From Aurantiochytrium sp. KH105 (taxonomy: Eukaryota > Sar > Bigyra > Thraustochytrida > Thraustochytriidae), in assembly GCA_003116975.1 (NCBI GenBank), contig BGKB01000118.1:1-64000 (forward strand): a stretch of DNA of 64,000 nucleotides. The letters are read 5' to 3'. The translations under genes were made by a program, and so were the position numbers. Positions 33,549-43,524 of the stretch are shown here, piece after piece. Positions within the stretch are counted from its first letter, which is position 1. Each line of letters opens with the position of its first letter. The notes under the pieces were generated by a model. That model was not told the DNA's origin. It ran no database searches and saw only the letters and a program-made list of their open reading frames with translations.

Positions 33549-36038
33549 ATGAAGCGCAAGGCGGAGCCCGCGGCGGCGGCCGCGACCGCCGCGCCCGGGA
33601 CGGAGGAGGAAGACCTCAGCATCTGGGAGGACTCGAACAACAACCTCAAGTTCACGCCGCTCGGGTCCGGCCGCGAGGTGGGGCGCTCGTGCCATGTGCT
33701 CGAGTTCAAGGGCAAGCGCATCCTGCTGGACTGCGGCATTCACCCAGGCAAGGAGGGAGATGAACTCTTGCCCTTTTTCGACAGAACCGACCTCTCCAAG
33801 ATCGATATTTGCCTGATTACCCACTTTCACCTCGACCACGCCGCTTCCCTGCCCTACTTGACGGAAAGGACCTCATTCAAGGGTCAGGTCTTCATGACCA
33901 GCTGCACCAAGGCAATTTTACGCCTTGTGCTCAAGGATTACGTACGCATCCTTGCCCATGACCCAAACAATCCTCCGCTCTACACGCAAGAGCAGCTTAC
34001 GCGCTGCTTGGAGCGCTGCCAGACGGTAGGCCTGCATCAGAGTATCGAGATCGAGGGCATTAAAATCACTCCGTATCTTGCTGGTCATGTGCTTGGCGCC
34101 GCCATGTTCATGCTAGAGATCGCGGGCGTGCGCATTCTCTACACTGGCGACTACTCTCGCGAGGACGACCGTCACCTTCCGGGCGCCGAGATCCCCTCGG
34201 GGCGACCCGATGTTCTCATTGTCGAGGCCACTTTTGGAGTTCTGGTGCACGAGAGTCGCGAGGAGCGCGAGAAGCGCTTCACAGACACGGTCGAGATGAT
34301 CGTGCGCCGCGGTGGAAACTGCCTCATCCCCATGGGCGCTCTTGGCGCTGTGCAGGAGCTCCTTCTCATCCTCGAGGACCACTGGAACAAGAACCCAGAT
34401 CTCCGCGGCATTAACATCTACCACACCTCGCGTATCGCAAACGAGGCGCTCAAAGTGTACAAGGCTTTTATCAATGTAATGAATGCGGAAATGCGCAGCC
34501 GTCAGCTTTCGGACCCGTGGAACTTGCAAAACATTGGTAGTCTTGGCGAGAACGAGGTCATTCAAGCCCCTGCTGTGGTGCTGGCTAGTCCTGGGTATTT
34601 GCAGAGTGGAACCTCGCGTCGTCTCTTTGAGTTATGGTGCTCAGATCGTCGCAACGGCGTCATCCTTGCAGGCTACAGCGTGGAGGGAACCCTTGCCAAA
34701 GAGCTGTCCAAAGCAGGTTCCATCAAGGAGATTGAATCTCTCAACGGCACCATGCTCACGGTGGACTGTGATATTAAAACCATCACGTTTGCTGCACACT
34801 CTGACTACCCAGGTACAAAGAGCTTCGTTGATCAGCTCCGACCCAAAAACATTATTCTCGTCCACGGTGAGCAGGAGCAGATGCGCAAACTCAATGCGGA
34901 TCTCTCGCGTGATCCGACGTTGCGTGAACTCGGTACAAACATCTATCGTCCTCACAACGGCGAGCCCGTGAACCTCAAATTCCAGGAGCAGCGAATTGTT
35001 AAAGCTTACGGTGGAGAACTTGTGCAGCGCAGGATGCGCACTCCTGGAACTCGCGTCGCTGCCTATCTTGTTCGCCAAGATCTGACTGACCGCTTTATTT
35101 CAACGGAGGACCTTCGCATGTACACGCAGCTCAAAACAGCTCGAGTGCAGCAGCGTCTGCACATTCCCTTTCATCGCACCTTTGCAGATTTGCGCGAAGC
35201 CGTCGGTCGCGTTTTCCAGTGTGAGGATGTCGACACCGACGATGTCAAACGCGCCGGTAGTTCCATACTCGTCAATGGTCACGTCGAGGTGTTTTTGCAA
35301 AAGAGCCTCGTCAGACTCACATGGGATGCCTCGCCGTCCAATGACATGGTTGCAGACGCCCTTATGGCCATTCTTCTTCAGGCCGAGAGCGGCATGGCCG
35401 CTGTTCGTATTGGAACATGCTGCAGCGCGCATGGGCACGAGGCTCACTCGCACGAGCTTGACCAAGAAGCCAAGGACGAGGTTCCTGGTTCTTCCGAGGT
35501 AGGTCTTTCCACTGTAGACCCGTCTCGTGCGCGGGCCACATCGATCGCAGATGTGCTCAAGAATTCGGAAACTGCTTTGCTGCTCCTCAACTTGCTTGAG
35601 GAGCGCTTCGGAACCGAAAGTATCCGGCGTGAAGCTGATCACCTCATTGTTACGGACGGACGGCAAGAAGCCCGCGTCGATTTGGACACAAAGGGACACG
35701 TCTTTAAATTCGCCATGCTTGGGTCGTTGCCACCGGCGGCGGCAGACGATGCCAATATCAAGGCGCACGACGTCTCGTCCGTCCCGCACGCGGAGAGAAC
35801 GACCAACATGGATGCTGCGACATCGCACGATACAGGTGGTGACGCCTCCAAGCCAGAAGATGTGGACCCGGCAACAGCCACGGCAACGGATCCTGCTCCT
35901 GCTCCTGCTCCTGTTCTTGCTCTTCCTTCTCAAGTGGATGCCGCAGGACAAACGGAGAAGGAGCCCGCGAGCGATTTCGAAATTGCTCTTCGCGAGACCA
36001 TTGCGCTCGCTGCACAGACGGTGCACCCTGTTCTTTGA
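33549..36038 (+). CDS. CPSF3: CPSF73/Ysh1 pre-mRNA 3'-end endonuclease subunit
   Basis: 829 residues, longer than the roughly 680 of the human protein because of a C-terminal extension. The metallo-beta-lactamase core has all metal ligands: LLDCGIHPG, THFHLDHAAS (HxHxDH), LAGHVLGAA and LYTGDYS. The beta-CASP region follows, with the glutamate in VEATFG, His in FAAHSDY and the final His in LVHGEQ. The C-terminal CPSF73-100 domain and an Ala/Pro-rich end complete it. It is the nuclease that cuts pre-mRNA before polyadenylation. Some nearby motifs differ from the usual ones: human ESTYG reads EATFG, and the conserved FALGRAQEL reads GALGAVQEL (34335-34358). The zinc site is intact, so activity is expected. 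Confidence 0.93.
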   Translation: MKRKAEPAAAAATAAPGTEEEDLSIWEDSNNNLKFTPLGSGREVGRSCHVLEFKGKRILLDCGIHPGKEGDELLPFFDRTDLSKIDICLITHFHLDHAASLPYLTERTSFKGQVFMTSCTKAILRLVLKDYVRILAHDPNNPPLYTQEQLTRCLERCQTVGLHQSIEIEGIKITPYLAGHVLGAAMFMLEIAGVRILYTGDYSREDDRHLPGAEIPSGRPDVLIVEATFGVLVHESREEREKRFTDTVEMIVRRGGNCLIPMGALGAVQELLLILEDHWNKNPDLRGINIYHTSRIANEALKVYKAFINVMNAEMRSRQLSDPWNLQNIGSLGENEVIQAPAVVLASPGYLQSGTSRRLFELWCSDRRNGVILAGYSVEGTLAKELSKAGSIKEIESLNGTMLTVDCDIKTITFAAHSDYPGTKSFVDQLRPKNIILVHGEQEQMRKLNADLSRDPTLRELGTNIYRPHNGEPVNLKFQEQRIVKAYGGELVQRRMRTPGTRVAAYLVRQDLTDRFISTEDLRMYTQLKTARVQQRLHIPFHRTFADLREAVGRVFQCEDVDTDDVKRAGSSILVNGHVEVFLQKSLVRLTWDASPSNDMVADALMAILLQAESGMAAVRIGTCCSAHGHEAHSHELDQEAKDEVPGSSEVGLSTVDPSRARATSIADVLKNSETALLLLNLLEERFGTESIRREADHLIVTDGRQEARVDLDTKGHVFKFAMLGSLPPAAADDANIKAHDVSSVPHAERTTNMDAATSHDTGGDASKPEDVDPATATATDPAPAPAPVLALPSQVDAAGQTEKEPASDFEIALRETIALAAQTVHPVL

Positions 36039-36118
36039 TGCAGACAAATGTGGCGACGTAGCTCGCAGGCCATTGTGCACCCACCATTCTCGTCATCAAA
36101 CTCTGTTGTTATGCTCAT

Positions 36119-36124
36119 AATAAA
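36119..36124 (+). terminator. Candidate AATAAA poly(A) signal of CPSF73
   Basis: AATAAA occurs 81 bp after the CPSF73 stop. Poly(A) signals of this lineage are not well defined, so this is only positional support. Confidence 0.3.
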
Positions 36125-36288
36125 GTAATCTTTGCTGCGCACATGGCGAGCCCTCTCCCTCCCCAAAAAGAATTCCGCAACGCGCAGAGAGAAAGAGACG
36201 CGCAGCACTAATCTTCGCCTCGTTTTCAGAGCCTTGCATGTCGATCGAGGCAACATATGCCTGGCTGCCTCCAAATCCGTAAAGAACG

Positions 36289-38445
36289 ATGGCGGTTCTT
36301 ACGGCCCTGTGGCTGCAGCACTGCCGCCAGCTCATTGTGTGCCGTGCCTCGCAAGAATGCATTGTCCTGGCCGCCGGCGCGTGGGACCTCGGCCCGGGCA
36401 GTAGCGGTGGAAGTGGTGGCGAAGATGACCATGTCGCGGATCAAGACCATCGGAGTGCGCCAAACAGAACCCTCACCTGGTGTCAAAAGCTGACGAGCAG
36501 CGCGCAAGGAAGATCCCCGGTGCGCGCCCTGTGGCCAGGACCTCAACTTGCCACGGATAATGGGAGTCCTGAGGCATCTCTGGTCGTCGAATACGACGAC
36601 GGAACCCTCGTAGTCTTTACGGTTAGCTCTGGTGGCACGGTGCGCGAAATCAGCAAAGTAGAGCTAGCAATGGCCGAAGGAACCATTCTCAAAATCGCCC
36701 ACGTGCTTCTCTGCGACCACGAAACCCTCGTACTCACCGCGCAAGTGGGCCGAGACCAATCCTCTTCTTACAGCGTTTTCATCGTTGACCTCGCTACAGG
36801 CCAGGCGCAACCCTGCGATGGTCAAGAAGACCTCCTCGCTGAGGCAGACTGTGGCACGTGCTCATCATTTGCCTGCTATGCTCGATGTCTTCGATCGGGT
36901 CAGGTTTCAGTCCTGACGACGAAAGAGACATCACCATCACAGGCTGAGACGCTTCTCTGGAAATCCAAATTTTCTCTGCCCGCGGATTGCGCGCGCTATG
37001 CCCTTCTGAGCTGCGCTTGTACATGCGTCGAAGAACAATCAAACTCGACCGGAAGGCACATACTTTGTCTTGTAAGCGACTCTGGACGCGCACAGGTTGC
37101 AATGTCAGACTCTCCCGGGATCGCCATGCGTGAAGAGATTGCCGCCGGATTTACAGGTATGCTCGAAAGCGCGTGCCCGGAAATTGCGCTGCTTCATCGC
37201 GACAAGAGCATGACGTTCTCAAACGATGCGCGCCTGCAAGCAACTACGTCTCTGCGCTTTGATGTCCTTCGCGGACCAAATGAAGAAGCCTACGAATGCA
37301 GCTTTACGTGGGACCCCGCATCTGGGCTGACGCGACAACCTCACAAAATCCCGCATCAGCAAGGAGGTCTGGCGTCGACAGCGCAGCGGATGGTACTCGA
37401 GTCGCTCAACGCGCAAGTCACGCAGGCCAAGGAGGCTTTCGCGTCGAGGCGTGCATTTCTTCAACAGAAAGAGAAACTTGTTGCAAGTCTCGAGCTCGAT
37501 ATCGAAGACACGTGCGCCTCTGACCGCACGAAAGAGTCTCAGTTCTCTCCAGAAACCGACCTTGAGCCGTTGTTTGACGATCGAGCCTGTCCTACGTCCA
37601 CTTTAAACACGGACTCCAGAGATTGCGGGATTGCCGGAGATGCTGCCATTAGTCCCGAGCAAGTGCATGTTTCACGCGTCACTTGCTCTCGTCACATGCT
37701 TCGCGTCGATGCGATTGTCCAAGGGACCAAAGATATTTGCATCTTTGCTTTGGTGGACGGCGCAGGCGTTGTTCATGCGCAATGCTATAGAGGCTCCTGG
37801 GATGGATCTCCCGACGCGCAGCACTTTCTTGTGTCAATTATTCTGGAGACAGACCAAGTTGCTCCCATGCAAGGATGCCAAATTGAGCTGTATTGCTGGG
37901 ATCGCTCCTCGCCTCGGCACGTTTTCCGGTCGAGGACGCTCGAAGCTCCTTTTCAAGAGCTCAATCCACGACTTTGGCGTGAGGAAATGGAAGATCTTGC
38001 CTTATTCTCTGACTACTGGAAAGTAGGAGTTTCCGTTGCTGAAGATGCAGATGCGAGCGCCAGCACACTTGCTGATGTTTTGGAAATGCATTATGATGGC
38101 AAGATCAACAGCAAGGACAGCAGTACAGTGCGGTGGGAAAGGTATCAAGACCATGGACTTGAGATCGCTGCTTCACATGCTATCGATCTTGTTCAGGCAA
38201 TGGAGAAGCTGCGTACTGGCCTCAATCGTCAAACAAAGCTTTTAATCGTCCCAGGGCAAACAAAGTCAGCATGGCTACAAGCAATGCGCGCCTTTTGCGA
38301 AGCAGCTCAGCAAGAAATACAGACTTTGTCCAACAACGTGCGCACGTCACCGGCGGTCGCAATTAATTTGCAGCTTCGGACGGACCGCGCAGCTGGCTAT
38401 CTTGCGAATGGCCTTACACTTTTTGGTTTGCATGAGCAAGGATAG
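36289..38445 (+). CDS. Unrecognised 718-residue protein, predicted beta-propeller then coiled coil
   Basis: The first 330 residues alternate short beta-type stretches (SLVVEYDDGTLVVFTV, YSVFIVDL, HILCLVSDSGRAQVAM, EIALLHRDKSMTFS) as in a propeller. Then comes a helical, coiled-coil-like segment (about 365-405) with AQRMVLESLNAQ and a Lys/Glu-rich continuation, followed by another beta region and an alpha/beta C-terminus. There is no signal peptide or transmembrane helix. The order of elements loosely recalls FANCB of the Fanconi anaemia core complex, but I see no diagnostic motif and this is a guess. It lies between CPSF73 and a convergent gene. Confidence 0.7.
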   Translation: MAVLTALWLQHCRQLIVCRASQECIVLAAGAWDLGPGSSGGSGGEDDHVADQDHRSAPNRTLTWCQKLTSSAQGRSPVRALWPGPQLATDNGSPEASLVVEYDDGTLVVFTVSSGGTVREISKVELAMAEGTILKIAHVLLCDHETLVLTAQVGRDQSSSYSVFIVDLATGQAQPCDGQEDLLAEADCGTCSSFACYARCLRSGQVSVLTTKETSPSQAETLLWKSKFSLPADCARYALLSCACTCVEEQSNSTGRHILCLVSDSGRAQVAMSDSPGIAMREEIAAGFTGMLESACPEIALLHRDKSMTFSNDARLQATTSLRFDVLRGPNEEAYECSFTWDPASGLTRQPHKIPHQQGGLASTAQRMVLESLNAQVTQAKEAFASRRAFLQQKEKLVASLELDIEDTCASDRTKESQFSPETDLEPLFDDRACPTSTLNTDSRDCGIAGDAAISPEQVHVSRVTCSRHMLRVDAIVQGTKDICIFALVDGAGVVHAQCYRGSWDGSPDAQHFLVSIILETDQVAPMQGCQIELYCWDRSSPRHVFRSRTLEAPFQELNPRLWREEMEDLALFSDYWKVGVSVAEDADASASTLADVLEMHYDGKINSKDSSTVRWERYQDHGLEIAASHAIDLVQAMEKLRTGLNRQTKLLIVPGQTKSAWLQAMRAFCEAAQQEIQTLSNNVRTSPAVAINLQLRTDRAAGYLANGLTLFGLHEQG

Positions 38446-38811
38446 CAAAAGATTGTCATCAGACTCCAGATTATCTCATTGCAGAGCACTTTGTCTTTAC
38501 GCATCGCCAAAGGTGCACGCTATCTAGTCCCATGGATGATGCGCAAACCTCTTGTGTTCGGTGTTGGTTTGTTTTGGTTTCTATCAAAAGTCACACAGTT
38601 ACGTTGAGCCCGTGGACACATCCCACTTTGGAGGACTGTGTCACAAGTAAACACAGCCGATTCTTCGCGCATTTCTTGCCACGAAAGCAAGAGCGGTCTA
38701 TCTTCGAGCGCTGCGTCGTGAATTGCCAGATCAACGATCACGCGTTGATTTCTCTTTCTCTATGACACCCCGAAAAAAAGCAGGCTGCGCTCGCATCGTC
38801 AAGGTTTCTAT
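38446..38811. other. Convergent 3' intergenic region
   Basis: 366 bp between two converging stops. No gene or strong repeat seen. Confidence 0.5.
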
Positions 38812-39780
38812 TTATCGGCTCGGATTTCGGCGACCCGACACCAAAGGCGAGGCTGCGAGCACACGGTTGAGCCGCTCGATGCTCTTTGCAACTTTCTCAA
38901 ACTCTGCTGCACCAGGTACTGGGTCAGCAGAAATCTTGCACCCCGTGTCTGAGTCATCCTTACCCAATGAATCATTCGCGAGAAATGATTGAGAAGCATG
39001 AAGTTGCGCATATGAGCGAGGTTTACTACTTTTGCCTCTAATTTCGCGACGAGAGCTCATTGCAGGGTCCTGCTGAAGTGGCTCAATTTGAGGGTGAAAG
39101 CTGCATTCTTCTTTTTCCAAGGTGGCTTTCCATGCCTCGTGATCTGCCTGCATTTGCTCCCGCAATTCACGACGCTCAAGGCCCTCTCTATATAAGGAGC
39201 AAAATACGTTTGGGACACGACTCCTTTTCGCCTCACCTACGTCGGGGCGAAACGTGCAGCCGTCGAGCTCCTCGAGCTCCTTATTTTGCCGCTTAAGCTC
39301 TAAGACAGCTTCTTTCTGCTCGAGGAACACTTTGTTCCGCTCAAGAAAATGATCCCAATCTGTCGCTTCGTGCGCAGTTTCCCAGAGATGCCTGTCGTGC
39401 GCTCTTGCTCGGGCTTCCGCCACGCGTCCATCTGTAAAGTTGACAAGTCTTTGCAATGCATCCGACGCTGCGTTCGGCGAAAAAGGGCATTCCTTCACAA
39501 AGGTGTCATCGTACTGCTCACGCAGCGCGAGACGCGATGAGCGGCGCTGAGCGATCTTGCGCTGCAGCAAAACACGTGCCTCGTCTTCGTTCACCGTTCT
39601 TGGTCGCGTCCTTGCCGCTTTCTGGGGCACTGGATGTGCTCTGGGCATCCGCTGCGCGCCATCGAGCTGCGTCTCCAAGAGCATTCTCGAGTCTCGCGTT
39701 CGAAGTCCCTCTAGTTTCATCTCTTGCTTCTTTCGTGATGAACGAACGAATGAACGAACGAGATACCAATGCCATGACAT
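38812..39780 (-). CDS. ECxFxP-repeat protein, probably flagellar
   Basis: About 322 residues from ATG 39780. The next ATG at 39720 (MKLEGL) is an equally good start, because the extra residues come from an AACG repeat. The sequence is charged and helical with three spaced copies of a short motif: ECPFSPNA, GCTFRPDV and ECSFHPQI. Such C-T/S-F-x-P repeats are common in axonemal and basal-body proteins of flagellated protists. A function in the zoospore flagellum is inferred from that alone. No other domain is seen. Confidence 0.7.
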   Translation of the reverse strand: MSWHWYLVRSFVRSSRKKQEMKLEGLRTRDSRMLLETQLDGAQRMPRAHPVPQKAARTRPRTVNEDEARVLLQRKIAQRRSSRLALREQYDDTFVKECPFSPNAASDALQRLVNFTDGRVAEARARAHDRHLWETAHEATDWDHFLERNKVFLEQKEAVLELKRQNKELEELDGCTFRPDVGEAKRSRVPNVFCSLYREGLERRELREQMQADHEAWKATLEKEECSFHPQIEPLQQDPAMSSRREIRGKSSKPRSYAQLHASQSFLANDSLGKDDSDTGCKISADPVPGAAEFEKVAKSIERLNRVLAASPLVSGRRNPSR

Positions 39781-39920
39781 GGAGTGCACTAATGGCTCTA
39801 ACGGCTCTAACGGCTCTAACGGATAAGCAAAGCAGAACTCACAGTCAAATCTTATGTGTTTTGGAGACTATTCTCGATTCTATACTATGGTAATACTGAC
39901 TGATCGTCTGCGAACGCCAG

Positions 39921-41375
39921 TCAAGGCCGCTTGCGCTTAAAGTTCACGGTCCCAGAGAAAAATCGGCTCGAGTGGCGATCGGACGATGTGAGGGCTTCCG
40001 GATTGGACAGCTCGATGGCCTCGGATGGGTCCTGGGCTCCCGCACCCAGACCTGTTGCGAACTTTGCATCTGAAGCGCTGGCAATGGGCGGACCTGAGGG
40101 CCCGTCATCTCGGAGGCGATCCATAATTTCTTGTCGCGCTTTTGCTTCGCTACTGCGGCTATCATTGCTCTTGTAGTGCGCAAAGTCGATCTTCTTGCGC
40201 TTCTGGACACTTTCTGTGATGCGCACATGGCCACTTCCTTCTTTGCCAAGGCGGCCAAAGGTATTACCCATCGCGGAGTCTCCATACTCCTCAGCCTCGG
40301 CCTCGCCAAAATTTACTCGGTTTGCCTCGCGACGTACGTCCGTCATGCCGAGACGCTTCTTGACTTCACGAGCGCGGCGGCCGCCGCGACGTTTCTTGGA
40401 AATGGTCTGCGGAACTGGCAGGGCTCGCTTGGTCTTGCCTGGGGGCGGGGCATGCCACTTTTCAAGTTTGCCCCGAATCTCCTCGTGCCATTTTCGGCCC
40501 GCTAGTTCGGCTCCACTATCTTTCTCGTGATCGAGACGGGCCGCGAGAGCGACGCGGCCCGCAACGACACGCATAGCCTTTTTGCGATGCTCGGGCAAAC
40601 ACTCTTGCACGAGCGGGCAACCGTATAAGACGCCAAAGTGACGCATGGCAGCGACTCGCGAGAAGCCATTTAGTGCGCTGGCGCTCTTGCCAAGGACCAT
40701 CACGTTACACGAGGGAATGGTGACCATTTTACCCAGGCCGCCTGCAATACCCAAAATCTGTGCGGTGATCTCGCTGCCGAGCAAAGCCGTCATACCTGGC
40801 GCAATCGAGGCCATGCGACTGGCGACAAAGGGAAGAAGAACGTGCTTGCGAGTGTCTTCAAGTTCTTCAATGGCCGCGCATCCGGCGAGAATGCCCTTGA
40901 GCACACTGTCGGGAAGTGGGGCCGTCTTGAGGCGCGAACCTGTCATGGACACGGCCATTGATTGCGCAGGTGACAGCACACTCGAAAGGTCGAGTCGCGC
41001 CATGTCAGACTCATTTCCAATAAGCTGAACGGCCCGGGCGTACGCCCGAGGATCAGGGACCTGGGTCTCGAGTTCTGGGAAGCGTTGCCCATACGCTTCG
41101 GTCAGAACGCCATGAATGCGCGCCACCTCATCCTCGATCCTGTAAGCAAGCGTATTGGCTTCCACAACCGTTTGGTACGCCTTGAGCGCTCCAGGTCCCT
41201 TGGAGAGTTCGTTTTCGTCGAGTTTCGACATTTCGCGAATGCCAGCCACCTTGTGAAGGTAGTCCTCTTCGCTGACGAGACGAGTGAGCGAGGCGAGTTT
41301 TGTCTCAAGCGCTGACGGCCCTTCAAGTCCTCCTCCATCCGTCGTTTCCTGAGCCGCTTGTTTGTCTTGCCCTAG

Positions 41376-41421
<46 letters not shown>

Positions 41422-41492
41422 GTTTCTTCCTCTTCGTCGCTAAGCTCGTCAAAGTCGTCGAGCATTTGCGCGGCGCGGTTCGCCTCCGTCAT
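39921..41492 (-). CDS. PRPF31: PRP31, U4/U6 snRNP assembly factor
   Basis: 523 residues from ATG 41492 (MTEANRAAQMLDDFDEL). The frame extends further upstream, but only through GGRA repeats. After an acidic leader and a 16-residue polyglutamine run, the NOSIC/Nop region carries GSEITAQILGIAGGL, CNVMVLG and ALAARLD, then the typical basic KKRRGGRRARE and LGMTDVRREANRVNFGE motifs and a C-terminal domain ending TVNFKRKRP. PRP31 binds the U4 5' stem-loop with 15.5K and holds the U4/U6.U5 tri-snRNP together. All main motifs are intact. Divergent from the augmin gene. Confidence 0.95.
41379..41420. repeat. CAG/CTG triplet repeat encoding polyglutamine in PRP31
   Basis: About fourteen CTG triplets on the plus strand, read as CAG codons in PRP31 just after its acidic N-terminus. 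Confidence 0.95.
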
Positions 41493-41984
41493 CTTGCTCC
41501 GCCTCGAAGAGGCCCACCGCAACTCGCAGGTCTCCGGCTCGCGCCAGCCGGCTCCAGGCGCCCGCCCGCCCGCCCGCCCGCCCGCCCGCCCGCCCGCCAG
41601 CGGCGCAAGGCCTCCCTCGCCAGCCTCGCGACCGACCGAGCAAGGTCGATCGGTTTCTGCCCGCCTGCGCCGGCCTGTCATGTCGTATCGTCTCAGCTCG
41701 TCAGGCGCTGCTGTTTCTGGCAGAGCTGGGGCGCCCGCCAAAGCAGGACCATCGGACACCGAGCGCGCAAGACTGGCAGTCCAGGAACGGCCCTTCTCTC
41801 TCCTGGACGCGAAGGTCGCTCGAGGCGCTGGCGCTCGGCGGCGAGGCGACGCTCGCTACGTGCTCGCGGGTCTGCGCGCGCAAGAGGAGAAGTCGCGCGT
41901 CTTGGAGACGCGCGCGAGCACGGGCATTTCTGGGCGGTTTTTCCAACCACGGCGAGACGCGAGTCGTACCGGCAGGAGGACGCG
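41493..41984. promoter_or_regulatory. Shared upstream region of PRP31 (-) and augmin subunit 6 (+)
   Basis: 492 bp between divergent ATGs. It contains a CCCG repeat (about 41560-41598). No clear core promoter element is seen. Confidence 0.4.
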
Positions 41985-43109
41985 ATGAACACGCCGAGAG
42001 GATCAGCGCAGCAAAAGGGGGGCGAGGCAGCGTTGCAAATGGCAGCTTCCAAAGGTTTCCATCGAAATCTTGTTCTGCTCGGGTTTCTTCGATCACCAGA
42101 GGCTCGAGATGCCGGCGCTCACGCCAAACTAGGGACCGATATGTTTGACGGCGCAGGGAGCAACGAGGCTGGGCTCTTGGCTGCAGTCTACTTTCTTCTC
42201 CAACGCATTAAGGGCTCTGACATTCGCAAAAAGTTCAAGTCCTGCTACCCGATTCAGGACAATTCGCAACGCCGTGAGTTCAAGACACGGTTACGCGAGG
42301 AGCTTTCTGCTCTTGAAGAGACGGGCGCTATCCCGCTTGGGACAGGTCGAGGATCGACACTCAACATGGCCAAAGGTAAAAGTGCCCAAGTCCTTGTGTG
42401 GTGTCTCACTGTTGCGGCAATGCTTGTACGAATCGAGGCTCTTGGTACAGACGCTGTACCCCCACGACTCGAGTCCGAGCAGGTCCTCCTGTCGAGGGAT
42501 CGAAGTGAAGATCTGCGCGAGCGCTTTCTTGAGTTGACGAGCGAAGCCGAGGATGACTTTGCACGGGCTTGCGCTCGCCGTGAGGAGCGCACGCGTGCAA
42601 TTAACGACCTGCGCGATTCGCTTCGCGAAAGAGAAGCGAGACTTGCAAAAGATTTGCAACAGATGGAACAAGACAATTCTGCATTTCGCGCCGATCTTGA
42701 CGCAGATCAGGAGACTGTGCATAAGCATCGGGAGGCGGCTTTGCGGACGCGAGATCTCCTTCTCGAGTTAGGATCCGACACAAACAACGACATGGTAGCC
42801 TTGCGTCAACAGCTCAACGTAATCGCTGCGCAAAACGGAGCAGAGGCCGGCGTTTTTCTTCCTTCGGGCTGTGCGTCGATCCAGCAGGTCCTGGAGCACC
42901 GTATACGGCCACAGCTGGATGAACTTCGTGGCGCTTGTAGCGATGTGCTGCGCCAAGTCCCAGCCGAATTGGCTCCGCTCCGTGCCCAGGTAGCAGCGCA
43001 GAACGACAAGACAACAGCCGCTTTGTCGGCTCACGCGCGCGAGGAAGTGGCCATGAAACAAGCTCTCCTGCAAAACGCGAAGGCAGTTTTGGCGCAGGCT
43101 CTGCGCTGA
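41985..43109 (+). CDS. HAUS6: HAUS augmin-like complex subunit 6
   Basis: 374 residues from ATG 41985; the frame is open much further upstream but only through PRP31-promoter repeats. The N-terminal calponin-homology-like augmin domain shows FHRNLVLLGF, the AGLLAAVYFLLQRI stretch, KKFKSCYPIQD and LVWCLTVAAMLVR. The second half is coiled coil (REARLAKDLQQMEQD and following). Augmin recruits gamma-tubulin to spindle microtubules, and HAUS6 bridges it to the gamma-tubulin ring adaptor. The protein is much shorter than animal HAUS6 (about 950) because the long disordered tail is absent. Confidence 0.65.
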   Translation: MNTPRGSAQQKGGEAALQMAASKGFHRNLVLLGFLRSPEARDAGAHAKLGTDMFDGAGSNEAGLLAAVYFLLQRIKGSDIRKKFKSCYPIQDNSQRREFKTRLREELSALEETGAIPLGTGRGSTLNMAKGKSAQVLVWCLTVAAMLVRIEALGTDAVPPRLESEQVLLSRDRSEDLRERFLELTSEAEDDFARACARREERTRAINDLRDSLREREARLAKDLQQMEQDNSAFRADLDADQETVHKHREAALRTRDLLLELGSDTNNDMVALRQQLNVIAAQNGAEAGVFLPSGCASIQQVLEHRIRPQLDELRGACSDVLRQVPAELAPLRAQVAAQNDKTTAALSAHAREEVAMKQALLQNAKAVLAQALR

Positions 43110-43524
43110 CATGCCGCGACTTGCAAAGGAATTTCTCCCGTGACGAGGATGCACTTGCAAATAAAGAGAAAAAGTTCACGCATCAAAAAGAAAGGGCAAA
43201 AAGAGAGGAAGATGCTGGAAGGCTTCCTATCTTTGAATTCGATATTTCGCGAGCGCTACGTGCTCCCGACGCTCGGTGAGTTTCTCTTTCTTTGTGTGCC
43301 AGAGGAGGGGAGCAAGGAGATAAGAGAAAAAGGACACTTGGCCCTGCTCCCAGATCTTTCTTCTTCTTACAATACACGTGTCAGGGCGCCACAAAACTTT
43401 CATACTATGCATCTCCCATTGGTGGCTGTCTTTCTCTCGCGCGCGCTATCATTCTCTCTCTCTCTCTCTCTCTCTCGCCACCGCACTTGTACACTGTGCG
43501 CATGTCGCTGGCCATGCGTTCGCT
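43110..43524. other. Convergent 3' intergenic region
   Basis: 415 bp between the augmin and OGG1 stops. It contains AATAAA at 43160 and a (TC)n tract (43451-43476). No gene seen. Confidence 0.5.
43160..43165 (+). terminator. Candidate AATAAA poly(A) signal of the augmin gene
   Basis: AATAAA is 51 bp after the HAUS6 stop. Positional evidence only. Confidence 0.3.
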
